Assembly (NCBI RefSeq): GCF_014697625.1
Contig: NZ_JACJSG010000021.1
Location: 1 to 64,000 of the forward strand
Direction of reading: 5' to 3'
Length of the DNA stretch: 64,000 nt
Source of the DNA: Anabaena azotica FACHB-119
Lineage (GTDB): Bacteria; Cyanobacteriota; Cyanobacteriia; Cyanobacteriales; Nostocaceae
Below are positions 46,201-53,934 of this stretch, in pieces. Made by a program: the position numbers and the translations under genes. Position 1 is the first letter of the stretch. Each line of letters begins with the position of its first letter. The notes beneath the pieces are model-generated. The model was not told the DNA's origin. It saw only the letters and a program-made list of their open reading frames with translations, and did not search any database.

Positions 46201-47440
46201 CCCCCATCAACAGCACACACCCACCATCAGCCAATTGCGTCAGTTCCTCACCAGTAAACTACCTTTTTACATGGTTCCAAATACCATTGTCTTCTTGGAG
46301 AGTTTGCCACTCACACCCAATGGCAAGGTAGACCGTCGCGCATTGAGAACAATAAACACTCAAAGCAGTGAGGAGACTATAAAAGTACTGCCCCGCGACA
46401 CAGTAGAATTACAATTGGCACAGATTTGGTCGGCAGTTTTGGGAATCAATCAAGTCGGAGTCACAGAAAATTTCTTTGAACTTGGTGGACATTCTCTACT
46501 GGCTGTGAGTCTGATGTCGCTTGTTCAGCAGCAGTTCGGCAAAAATTTACCTTTGACTACCCTTTTCCAACATGGAACTGTTGAACAGTTAGCAACAGTC
46601 CTGCGTCAAGAAACAGTTTCCCAAACTTGGTCGCCCCTAGTACCTATTCAGTCAACAGGTAGCAAGCCCCCCTTCTTCTGTATCCACCCAGTCGGAGGTA
46701 ACGTTCTTTGCTATGCAGATTTAGCCCGTAACTTGGGTAGTGAACAACCTGTTTACGGACTGCAAGCAATAGGGCTGAATGAAGAGGAACCCCTAACCCG
46801 TATTGAAGACATGGCTACCGTTTACATTGAAGCCATCAAGACAATTCAACCTACCGGGCCTTATTACTTGGGTGGTTGGTCAATGGGTGGTGTGATTGCA
46901 TTTGAGATGGCACAGCAGCTATTGACTAACACAGAGGAAGTCGCTTTATTGGCATTAATAGATAGTTATGTACCAACCTTAATTAGTTCAGTGACTATTG
47001 ATGGTCAGCACATACCCTCACCAGAAGAACTTGATGATCCTTATGAGGTTGCTTACTACTTTGTTCAGGATATGGCTGGTATCCTCAATCAGGAAAGAAG
47101 TTTATCTGTGGAGGAACTGCGAGATATCCCACAAGAGGAATTGCTAGTCTACATTTTAAATTGGGCTAAAACGGCTCATGTTTTGCCACCAGAATTTAGC
47201 GAACAACAGCTACATTCCTGGTTGAGACTTTTCCAAGCCAATAGACAAGCCTTTTTCCGTTATTTTCCGCGTCCCTATTCTGGACGGACGATTTTCTTGC
47301 AGTCTGACCAAACATCTGTGAGAGATTCAGGTTGGAATAAAGTAATTAGCTCCCTAGAAGAGCAAATCATTTCTGGAAACCATTACAATTTGCTTAACAG
47401 TACAACAATAGCCCAAAATTTGCGTAAATATTTAACATGA
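43286..47440 (+). CDS. Terminal NRPS module C-A-PCP-TE (predicted Tyr-like residue and release)
   Basis: 1384 residues from the ATG at 43286. The open frame reaches 43226, inside the previous gene, but the docking domain (LNINLETDGDRLRCHAPEGAL) aligns with the paralogues only from 43286. C about 70-505 (HHIIYDG 209-215). A about 535-1020, pocket read as DASIIAAVCK, close to the Tyr code of the previous module but with Ile at position 278. PCP Ser1070; thioesterase about 1125-1380 (GWSMGG Ser1199; His1366 in GNHYN). The TE should release a linear peptide acid by hydrolysis, as in microginins; cyclisation cannot be excluded from sequence alone. Confidence 0.93.
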   Translation: MSKSIVEFVCHLRNLNINLETDGDRLRCHAPEGALTPTLRQEIAARKTEIIQFLQQAKQVKAAHQSPIPKVSRDVELPLSFAQQRLWFLHHLSPDSHSYNALVSLRLNGSLNIAVLEQSLNELVRRHEVLRTTFPTVEGKPVQLIADPSTLILPVYDLQGLSTQEQTDRVRQIAESVASQAFDLAVGPLVQFILLQLSEQEYVLLLKIHHIIYDGWSLSIFIRELSALYKAFLQGLPNPLPQLPIQYVDFAVWQRQWLTGEVLERQLTYWQEQLAGVSGVLELPTDKPRPPVQSFRGGIECFQLDRDLTQRLLQLSQESDATLFMTLLAAFFVLLSRYTGQSDIVVGSPIANRNHHSVEQIMGFFANTLALRGNLSDNPTFAELLAQVRQTTLSAYAHQDLPFEMLVEKLQSERDLSRNPLVQVMFAFQNAPEFSWNLPGVTIQDMPLPLEETVRFDLELNCQEVGGSLEGIWSYSSDLFDAKTITRLAGHFQTLLQAIVANPKMKIGELPLLSPTEQHQILVEWNNTTKAYPQDKCIHELFAAQVERTPDAIAAVFAGQKLTYRELDEQANQLAQYLQSLGVKAEVMVGLCVERCLEMMVGLLAILKAGGVYVPIDPAYPQERIAYILSDSQLSVVLTQEKFVASLPNYQGRVVCLDALEQELLGASDRPITDVTPENLAYIIYTSGSTGKPKGVAIAHRGLCNLAAAFIKSFDVRPDSCVLQFASLSFDASISEIFMAICAGAKLYLGSPESMQPGPALLELLQQQKITHAILVPSAVAALPFAELPDLQSLIVAGEACPASLVEKWASGRRFFNAYGPTESTVCATFAQCQPGEQPLIGRPIDNTQIYILDAHLQPVPVGVPGELHIASVGLARGYLNRPDLTDEKFIFHTFSDELGCRLYKTGDQARYVSDGNIEYLGRIDAQVKVRGFRIELGEIEAVLSLHEEVQSCCAIAREDSPGDKRLVAYVVPHQQHTPTISQLRQFLTSKLPFYMVPNTIVFLESLPLTPNGKVDRRALRTINTQSSEETIKVLPRDTVELQLAQIWSAVLGINQVGVTENFFELGGHSLLAVSLMSLVQQQFGKNLPLTTLFQHGTVEQLATVLRQETVSQTWSPLVPIQSTGSKPPFFCIHPVGGNVLCYADLARNLGSEQPVYGLQAIGLNEEEPLTRIEDMATVYIEAIKTIQPTGPYYLGGWSMGGVIAFEMAQQLLTNTEEVALLALIDSYVPTLISSVTIDGQHIPSPEELDDPYEVAYYFVQDMAGILNQERSLSVEELRDIPQEELLVYILNWAKTAHVLPPEFSEQQLHSWLRLFQANRQAFFRYFPRPYSGRTIFLQSDQTSVRDSGWNKVISSLEEQIISGNHYNLLNSTTIAQNLRKYLT

Positions 47441-47446
47441 GCTTTT

Positions 47447-47517
47447 AGGTAATTGTTTTCTACCATTAGCAATTACCAACCCCCGCTATGTGATAAGTGT
47501 TTAAGCGGACATGATAT
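47447..47517. mobile_element. MITE-like repeat, family 1, truncated copy C
   Basis: This is the reverse complement of roughly the left half of the 4183-4323 element: AGGTAATTGTTTTCTACCAT, then ATTAGCAATTACCAAC, ending at ATGATAT. It starts six bases after the NRPS stop and separates the NRPS from the exporter gene. Confidence 0.6.
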
Positions 47518-47561
47518 CACAATTGTTTTAAGCCAATTATTAATTGTTAGCTTTTGCAAAT

Positions 47562-49583
47562 ATGGCAACTCAAGTTCTTCAAGACCGATCAGTTACGAAT
47601 AATTCTTCAGCTTTTAGCCAATTCTGGCAGGATGTCCACAGAATTGCTCAACCTTACTGGTATCCAACAGAGGCTGGTAAAAGGGCATTTTCAGAAGTAA
47701 TTCGCTCCTGGCTAACGCTGATTTTTCTGATAATCTTAATCATCGCCCTTGTAGGTATCAATGCTTTTAATAGTTTTACTAATCGGCGTTTGATTGATGT
47801 AATCGTGCAACAAAAAGATGCTTCTCAGTTCACTAATACAATAGTGGTTTATGCGATTGGACTTGTATTAGTAACTGTCTTAGCAGGATTTACTAAAGAT
47901 ATCAGAAAAAAACTCGCTCTTGATTGGTATAAATGGCTAAATCAACAGATTTTAGATAAATATTTACATAATCGTGCCTATTATAAAATCAATTTTAAAT
48001 CCGATATCGATAACCCAGATCAACGTTTAGCTCAAGAAATCGAACCTGTTACCAGTAATGCTTTAAGTTTTTCAGCTACTTTACTAGAAAAAGTGCTGGA
48101 AATGATAACTTTTTTAATAATTGTCTGGTCAATTTCTCAACAGATTGCAATTCCTTTGCTTATTTATACCGTTATAGGTAATATTATTGCTATTTATATA
48201 ACTCAAGAATTAAATAAAATTAGTCAAGAGCAATTAGAATCTAAAGCCGATTACAGTTATGGCTTAACTCATATAAGAAACCACGCTGAATCGATAGCTT
48301 TTTTTCAGGGAGAAAAACAGGAATTAAGTATAATTGGCAAAAGGTTAAGTGTTTTCATAAAAGATACTGAACGCAAGATAAACTGGGAGAGAGGTAGGGA
48401 AATTTTCGCTAGAGGATATCGTTCTGCTATCCAAATATTTCCATTTTTAATACTTGGGCCTTTATATATTAAAGGTGAAATTGATTACGGGCAAGTTGAG
48501 CAATCCGCTTTAGCTAGCTATATGTTTGCTAGTGCTTTGGGAGATTTAATCACTGAATTTGGAACTTCCGGCACATTTTCTAGTTATGTTGCGCGTTTAA
48601 CTGAATTTTCTGACGCTTTAGAAGAAGTCAGTAAAGAACCTGAAGATGTCAGCACTATCAAAGTCATAGAAGAAAAGCATTTCGCTTTTGAAAATGTCAC
48701 TTTAAAAACCCCTAACTATGAACAAGTGATTGTCGAAGACTTATCAGTTGCTGTTCAACCAGGGGAAGGTTTATTAATTATAGGGCCAAGTGGTCGAGGT
48801 AAGAGTTCACTGCTGCGAGCGATCGCAGGTTTGTGGAATGCAGGGACTGGTCGTCTGGTGCGACCGCCTCTAGAAGAAGTCTTATTTTTACCTCAACGTC
48901 CTTACATTATTTTGGGAACTTTGCGCGAACAGTTGCTTTATCCTAAGACTAATCGGCAAATGAGTGATACACAACTCAAGTCAATTCTGCAACAAGTCAA
49001 CCTGCAAAACTTGCTCCATCGAGTTGAAGGTTTTGATACTGAAGTACCCTGGGAAAATATTCTCTCGCTGGGAGAACAACAACGCCTAGCTTTCGCGCGT
49101 CTTTTAGTCACTCATCCCAGGTTCACGATATTAGATGAAGCAACAAGTGCCTTAGATTTAAATAATGAAGGTAATTTATATCGACAGTTACAAGAAACGA
49201 AAACAACGTTTATTAGTGTTGGACATCGAGAAAGTTTATTTGATTATCATCAATGGGTTCTGGAACTTACAGAAGATTCTCATTGGCAACTTATGACTGT
49301 TCAAGATTATCGCAATCAAAAAACAACTAGCGATAATGCTCCAGAAAATACTCGCATTACTACAGACAGTTTGCCTAATAATCAATACCAAAGCAAATCA
49401 CCAAGATTGAACCAAAAAACTCTCAGTGAAGGTCTTTCTCATAAGGAAATGAGTGAATTAACATTCTATGCCATTAACACTATTAGAAGTAAGGCCAGCA
49501 AAGGAGAGACTATCTCGGCTAAAGACGGCTTTACCTATCGCTATGACAAAGATCCTCATATCCTGAAATGGATCAGAGTTTAG
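47562..49583 (+). CDS. ABC exporter (fused permease-ATPase, SbmA/YddA-like), likely lipopeptide exporter
   Basis: 673 residues from the ATG at 47562 (a TTG at 47544 is less likely). Residues 1 to about 350 are the membrane domain of the ABC_membrane_2 type. The ATPase is about 365-590, with Walker A IGPSGRGKSS, signature LSLGEQQRLAFARLL and Walker B FTILDEATSALD. Exporters of this type accompany cyanobacterial NRPS clusters (McyH-like, by family knowledge). A tail of about 75 residues after the ATPase (LSHKEMSELTFYAINTIRSK) has no match I recognise. It follows the terminal NRPS gene on the same strand after 121 bases occupied by a MITE-like repeat. The stop TAG touches an inverted repeat. Confidence 0.88.
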   Translation: MATQVLQDRSVTNNSSAFSQFWQDVHRIAQPYWYPTEAGKRAFSEVIRSWLTLIFLIILIIALVGINAFNSFTNRRLIDVIVQQKDASQFTNTIVVYAIGLVLVTVLAGFTKDIRKKLALDWYKWLNQQILDKYLHNRAYYKINFKSDIDNPDQRLAQEIEPVTSNALSFSATLLEKVLEMITFLIIVWSISQQIAIPLLIYTVIGNIIAIYITQELNKISQEQLESKADYSYGLTHIRNHAESIAFFQGEKQELSIIGKRLSVFIKDTERKINWERGREIFARGYRSAIQIFPFLILGPLYIKGEIDYGQVEQSALASYMFASALGDLITEFGTSGTFSSYVARLTEFSDALEEVSKEPEDVSTIKVIEEKHFAFENVTLKTPNYEQVIVEDLSVAVQPGEGLLIIGPSGRGKSSLLRAIAGLWNAGTGRLVRPPLEEVLFLPQRPYIILGTLREQLLYPKTNRQMSDTQLKSILQQVNLQNLLHRVEGFDTEVPWENILSLGEQQRLAFARLLVTHPRFTILDEATSALDLNNEGNLYRQLQETKTTFISVGHRESLFDYHQWVLELTEDSHWQLMTVQDYRNQKTTSDNAPENTRITTDSLPNNQYQSKSPRLNQKTLSEGLSHKEMSELTFYAINTIRSKASKGETISAKDGFTYRYDKDPHILKWIRV

Positions 49584-50240
49584 CGTTAAGCGCTGCTTTA
49601 ACGCACCTTATTTAGTGGTCTGACTTTTCACGTTATGTGGAAAATTTAACGACAGACCTAACCCCCCAGCCCCCTTCCCTACAAGGGAAGGGGGAGCAAT
49701 TACAGGCTAATTCCTCATCTGGCAAAGGCTCAAATCATTACATAACGGTAATATCAATTTGAAAAAAGAATGCGACAGATACCAGGGTAAGGGCGCACAG
49801 CTGTGCGCCCCTAAAGATAATCGATGTGTTGCAAATATTTTTTGAATTGGTATTACTTATCCTACTTAATATTTACTTTAACGTGAGTTCGACAAGCGTT
49901 GTTTTGACCTCACCCCCAACCCCTCTCCTGACGGAGACGCTACGCGAACGCCTTTTAGGAGAGGGAGGTTGGGAGGGAGAGGCTCATCGAACTTACGTTA
50001 CTTTATAAATGACGGTAGAGAAGGAATGAGAACTACTTATACAAGAGGTCTAATATCACAGCAAATCACTTTTCCAATAACCTCTTAAAGCAATGTTTAT
50101 TAGTTCATAACTATATTATTGAATTGGTGTTCTAATTGCCTTAAAAATGTAAAAGTTGATGATATTTAGTACTATTAATTTTGCAAATAAACAGTTTTGC
50201 GAAAATATATGATTTTTGGGATATTTATTAAATAAATTAT
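49583..50240. repeat. Repeat-rich gap between exporter and microviridin-type gene
   Basis: Contains GCGTTAA/TTAACGC (49583-49604, overlapping the exporter stop codon and possibly its terminator), a CCCCCTTCCCT/AGGGAAGGGGG hairpin (about 49669-49694), the perfect 20-base palindrome GGGCGCACAGCTGTGCGCCC (49791-49810), and CCCCTCTCCT/AGGAGAGGG arms (about 49920-49966) that enclose the GACGCTACGCGAACG core. No gene is supported. Confidence 0.65.
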
Positions 50241-50249
50241 TTATTTTTC

Positions 50250-50278
50250 TTGTGATTTTAGGTAATTATTGATATGAT
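50250..50278 (+). promoter_or_regulatory. Sigma-70-type promoter of the microviridin-type precursor
   Basis: TTGTGA (50250-50255) and TATGAT (50273-50278) are separated by exactly 17 bases. Transcription would start near 50285, about 30 bases before the ATG. AGAGGGGA (50305-50312) is the ribosome binding site. Confidence 0.55.
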
Positions 50279-50316
50279 TGTAGGTGTTTAATACATATTT
50301 CCTAAGAGGGGATATT

Positions 50317-50490
50317 ATGTCTACAAACACACTAATACCATTAAGCACCGAAGAAGTACCATTTTTTGCTCGTTTTTTAGAAGAGCAATCTTCATCTGAA
50401 GAGCCAACTGAACCTCCAGCTACTCCTCCCGCAAATAATCCTCCCCAGATTTACACTTTCAAGTTCCCTTCGGATTGGGAAGATCGTTAA
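50317..50490 (+). CDS. mdnA: Microviridin-type RiPP precursor peptide (no ligase genes nearby)
   Basis: 57 residues from the ATG at 50317; the open frame starts upstream at 50284, but the ribosome binding site AGAGGGGA fits 50317. The leader holds VPFFARFLEEQ (about 15-25), the helix bound by microviridin ATP-grasp ligases. An acidic/proline linker is followed by the core YTFKFPSDWEDR. TxKxPSDxE is the microviridin core: Thr and Ser form esters with Asp and Glu, and Lys forms an amide with the last acidic residue, here Asp rather than the more usual Glu. Ring formation needs MdnB/MdnC-type ligases, which are not in the window, so they must act from elsewhere or be missing. Products of this class inhibit serine proteases. 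Confidence 0.88.
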   Translation: MSTNTLIPLSTEEVPFFARFLEEQSSSEEPTEPPATPPANNPPQIYTFKFPSDWEDR

Positions 50491-50867
50491 ATCTGTATTT
50501 ATCTAAAATCGAGCATTAGTAACTATTAAGTTACTAAAATCTGCTGCGAAAATATTAGTTTCCAACTAGACTATTCATCCATAATGTGAACACGATGCCC
50601 TCATTCATCTCTCCGAATTTTTAAATAAATCGGCAAGATGAATATGATGAATTCGCTATATTAAGCTAGTCTTTGATAGTGAATTTTACATCTTCAAGAA
50701 AATTTCTACCAGATGTCTAGGGGCGACGTTGCATATTTGCAGGATGATGTGGAAAGTTTTGTGGGATGGGCATTTTGCCCGTCCTTTGTATTTCCAGAGT
50801 GCTGATGATGCCTACCCCACAAGAATCATTCCTGATTTCAGCAACGCCTTACCCAGTCTCTAGTTCC
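50491..50867. other. Gap after the microviridin-type gene
   Basis: TAGTAAC/GTTACTA (about 50517-50536) is a short AT-rich hairpin after the gene. GGATGGGC/GCCCGTCC with an ATTTT loop (50764-50784) is a stable hairpin placed to end transcription of the hpf gene arriving from the other side. No gene is supported. Confidence 0.4.
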
Positions 50868-51521
50868 TTACTTACTATGAGATTTTTCTGGCATCACGAT
50901 ATGATGGGCTTTGCCATTTTTACCGTTGCTGTGTCCGTTGGTGTGTCCGTTGTTGTTGCGGGGCTGAATCACACCGTAGCCACCGTGGTTACGTTCGTAA
51001 ATGACGTTAATTTCTCCTGTTTCGGCGTTGTGGAACATATAAAAATCATGCCCTACTAGTTGCAATTGCTCTAAGGCTTCGGCAACTGTCATGGGTGGCA
51101 TGGAAAAGTATTTGGTGCGGACGACTTCTTGGGGGAGTTCGGGAGTGCGATCGCCTATTAAATCTGCAACTACTGGTTCTGGTACAATGGCTTCGGTAGT
51201 TGGTTGCGCTTGAGTTTTCTTATCTATTCGTCTTTCTTTGTATTTACGTAATTGTCGGGAAATCTTGTCTGCTACTAAGTCAATACTTGCATATAAATTT
51301 TCGCTGCTCTCCTCGGCGCGGATCACGCTACCATTTGCAAAGATGGTGACTTCCGCCGCTTGCTTGGGATTAATTCGGGGATTGCGTGCCACGCTTAAAT
51401 GGACATCCACTTCGTTTGTGATGTTCTGAAAGTGACTAACTGCCTTTTCAATCTTTTGATGCACATATTCTCGAATCGCATCGGTAATTTCTATATTTTT
51501 GCCGTGGATGACAAGCTTCAT
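50868..51521 (-). CDS. hpf: Long-form ribosome hibernation promoting factor (LrtA/HPF)
   Basis: 217 residues from the ATG at 51521; the frame opens at 51545 but homologues begin MKLVIHGKNIEITDAIREYV. Residues 1 to about 100 are the S30AE/HPF domain that binds the 30S decoding region. Residues about 145-205 are the C-terminal dimerisation domain of the long form (VRTKYFSMPPMTVAEALEQLQLVGHDFYMFHNAETGEINVIYERNHGGYGVIQP), which pairs ribosomes into 100S particles. The C-terminus is Asn/Gly/His-rich. In cyanobacteria this gene is known as lrtA, a dark-induced transcript. The 592-base gap upstream may hold a long leader. Confidence 0.93.
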   Translation of the reverse strand: MKLVIHGKNIEITDAIREYVHQKIEKAVSHFQNITNEVDVHLSVARNPRINPKQAAEVTIFANGSVIRAEESSENLYASIDLVADKISRQLRKYKERRIDKKTQAQPTTEAIVPEPVVADLIGDRTPELPQEVVRTKYFSMPPMTVAEALEQLQLVGHDFYMFHNAETGEINVIYERNHGGYGVIQPRNNNGHTNGHSNGKNGKAHHIVMPEKSHSK

Positions 51522-52113
51522 GTAAACTCTCCCGCTCAATAGCACAATATTTGATGTGATGTAGTTTTTGTATGAAAAGAGATTGCGGTAAGTTATATTT
51601 ATTGCACCAGCACCTTTTTTTTGATCTACTTCTAGCTTGCTTTCTTTAAGTTTTTTACATCTTGCTTGTGATATTTCTACCTAACTTATTTGCTACCAAC
51701 TGTTTGCTAGGCACTTGGATGAGCGCATATCTTTCTCAATTAAGGTAGTGTGAGCAATCACTGTTTTGACTTCCTTCATCAAAACAAACTTTATATAACT
51801 GTTAGTAGTTACTTATTGTTTGTTAAAAGAGGTTTTGCTCATCGTCAAGGGATTACACAAGTTTCGTAGATGCAAACAACTCCTTTTAGATTCATCAGCC
51901 AGTGTATTTGTTCCTCTGAACTTGGCGTGATGCTTATTGTAGAGAATTCCTCCCAACACCTGATGTGGTTATATATTCAAACTAGCACTTTGTTTTTCCT
52001 ATGGTTGCTTCCCTTTATGTTCCTTTAAAATCCTTTGCAAAGCTTGACAATTTCGCATTACTAAGTTGTGTTAGTTGAAATATATTTAGTTGTTAACTCA
52101 GTTGATTTTTGGC
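51522..52113. promoter_or_regulatory. Divergent intergenic region of hpf/lrtA and lipB
   Basis: No gene is supported. The size would allow the long untranslated leader reported for lrtA transcripts in other cyanobacteria (family knowledge), but I cannot place promoters or hairpins with confidence. Confidence 0.3.
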
Positions 52114-52779
52114 ATGATCCATAGTAACGAATCCCCTGTAAGAAATTGTTTGTTATATAACAAAGGATTGATGCCATACTTAGAGGCTCACGCATGGCAG
52201 CGATCGCTCTTGCGCCAACGCATCGATAACCCTAATCTAGATGATGTGCTAATCTTATTGGAGCATCCGCCAGTCTATACATTAGGGCAGGGCAGCAGTT
52301 TGGATTTTCTCAAATTTGACCCTAACCACAGTGAGTTTGAGATACATCGAATCGAACGTGGTGGTGAAGTTACTTATCACTGTCCCGGTCAATTGGTAGG
52401 GTATCCGATTTTAAATCTGCATCGCCATTGCCAGGATTTACACTGGTATTTGCGACAATTAGAAGAAGTTATAATTCTTGTACTTGCAGTTTATGGGTTA
52501 AAAGGCGATCGCACACCACCTTTAACTGGAGTATGGTTAGAAGGGCGAAAAGTTGCAGCGATCGGCATTAAAGTTAGCCGTTGGATTACTATGCACGGCT
52601 TCGCTTTAAATGTCTGTCCCGATATGACAGGGTTTGAGCGAATTGTTCCCTGTGGTATTGCTGATAAGCCCGTAGGTAGTTTAATTGAATGGATACCAGG
52701 AATTACCACTCAAGAAGTCAGAGGTCATGTTGTCGAGGCTTTTGCACAGGTGTTTGGGGTGGAAATGGTTGACAGGTGA
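52114..52779 (+). CDS. lipB: Octanoyltransferase LipB
   Basis: 221 residues from the ATG at 52114 (an in-frame TTG at 52090 is unlikely). It moves octanoyl from ACP to lipoyl domains in lipoate synthesis. Signature elements: HPPVYTLGQGS, RGGEVTYHCPGQLVGYPILNL, the catalytic Lys in AAIGIKVSRWITMHGFALNV, and the catalytic Cys in RIVPCGI. The final codons and stop (GAC AGG TGA) are the first units of the heptamer array that follows, so the C-terminus is set by the repeat. Confidence 0.95.
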   Translation: MIHSNESPVRNCLLYNKGLMPYLEAHAWQRSLLRQRIDNPNLDDVLILLEHPPVYTLGQGSSLDFLKFDPNHSEFEIHRIERGGEVTYHCPGQLVGYPILNLHRHCQDLHWYLRQLEEVIILVLAVYGLKGDRTPPLTGVWLEGRKVAAIGIKVSRWITMHGFALNVCPDMTGFERIVPCGIADKPVGSLIEWIPGITTQEVRGHVVEAFAQVFGVEMVDR

Positions 52780-53029
52780 CAGGTGACAGTTGTCAGTTAT
52801 CAGTTATCAGTTATCAGTTATCAGTTGTCAGTTATCAGTTATCAGTTATCAGTTATCAGTTATCAGTTATCAGTTATCAGTTGTCAGTTATCAGTTATCA
52901 GTTATCAGTTATCAGTTATCAGTTATCAGTTATCAGTTATCAGTTATCAGTTATCAGTTATCAGTTGTCAGTTGCTATTGACTAATGACTATTGACTAAT
53001 GACTATTGACTATTGACTATTGACTATTA
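52771..53029. repeat. Long heptanucleotide tandem arrays after lipB
   Basis: The array starts with two GACAGGT units, then GACAGTT and GTCAGTT, then TTATCAG units up to about 52973 (about 26 in all, with a few G-for-A variants). A second array of TGACTAA/TGACTAT units follows (52978-53029). Because the unit is seven bases, all three frames stay open and make false ORFs. Confidence 0.95.
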
Positions 53030-53119
53030 CATATTTACAAATATTCTGATTTAAGATATATTAGAAATATTTGCCAGTCTCACACTCATTTTCTGCATTC
53101 ATTAACTGAAATTTAGCCT

Positions 53120-53320
53120 GTGAATTATCCAGTCAATCCACAGACATACGCACCAGTATTTACCTCTTTGAAGGAAAGAGACTGGAAAGTTTTATTAGAA
53201 CTGTTTGACAGAGAAGACATTGATGAAATCGAAACAGATATCAACAGCAATTTGCTGTTGATGATACCCGAACCTTGCTGGGAAGACGATCCCTTTGACT
53301 TCTTGCGCGAATATCTTTAA
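53120..53320 (+). CDS. Small acidic hypothetical protein
   Basis: 66 residues from a GTG at 53120. It is strongly acidic (LFDREDIDEIETDIN; EDDPFDFLREYL). No family is recognised. Its stop overlaps by four bases the 3' end of the convergent gene at 53317. Moderate confidence only, as it is short and starts with GTG. Confidence 0.5.
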   Translation: MNYPVNPQTYAPVFTSLKERDWKVLLELFDREDIDEIETDINSNLLLMIPEPCWEDDPFDFLREYL

Positions 53321-53817
53321 CTGATGATGTATTGCTTGAGTTCCTCAGAAGTCTTACCTGTTCTCACTATGATGGAAGGATAACTCATACCGCCGGCGTA
53401 TAAATGCCATTGGGCGATCGCTATCTTTGGATTGTCGCATAAACTGAGTAAAAAATATGTTTCGATGAGACGGCAACGGTCATCTTCCATTGCATATCCC
53501 GATTCAATTTTAATAGTAGTTTCATGGATTTCAATCAAATTGTATATCCAGATATTGCTTTGTTTTTTTCCTGATAAATTAGCAATAAAATCTTCAGCAC
53601 GATGTTCTTCCACAAACAGATGATGAACGCACATCTTTTGATGCTGGGAACAGAACTTAGGGGGGGCTGGTATATACCTATAGGATGGAAGTGATAGATG
53701 AGAAATTAGATCCTCAAGATGCGCTACACTTTCCGGTGTGGTTTCTATTATACACAGCCAATCAGGGCCATGTCCTGACTGAGCAATTTCCCAACACCAA
53801 TTTCTGTGAAATGACAT
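53317..53817 (-). CDS. Hypothetical protein
   Basis: 166 residues, soluble, His- and Cys-containing (KFCSQHQKMCVHHLF). No domain is recognised. It overlaps the 3' end of the convergent small gene by four bases. The ATG at 53817 is the first in frame. Codon content and length support a real gene, but nothing indicates a role. Confidence 0.6.
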   Translation of the reverse strand: MSFHRNWCWEIAQSGHGPDWLCIIETTPESVAHLEDLISHLSLPSYRYIPAPPKFCSQHQKMCVHHLFVEEHRAEDFIANLSGKKQSNIWIYNLIEIHETTIKIESGYAMEDDRCRLIETYFLLSLCDNPKIAIAQWHLYAGGMSYPSIIVRTGKTSEELKQYIIS

Positions 53818-53910
53818 ATTTCATCAAAAGAATTGACATCCCCACTGTTATAACCTGTTACACATTCAACTAATAACTGTCAACTGTCAACAGTTAACCT
53901 TGAAAGTTAA

Positions 53911-53922
53911 TTGTGATCACAA
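53911..53922. promoter_or_regulatory. Perfect 12-base palindrome before the amino-acid transporter gene
   Basis: TTGTGATCACAA lies 12 bases before the ATG at 53935, overlapping the likely leader. It resembles half of a CRP-type site but is too short to assign. Confidence 0.3.
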
Positions 53923-53934
53923 GGGAAGGATGAG

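Noticed and set aside
51522..52113. Riboswitch or tRNA in the hpf-lipB gap
   Set aside because: I found no conserved riboswitch core and no tRNA arms; only the size of the gap is notable.
52776..52995. Three overlapping open frames of 63-70 residues with VISYQLS repeats
   Set aside because: They are produced by a 7-base tandem array that leaves all frames open; no gene-like composition or ribosome binding site.
52771..53029. A regular repeat array that might look like CRISPR
   Set aside because: The unit is 7 bases with no spacers and no cas genes nearby.
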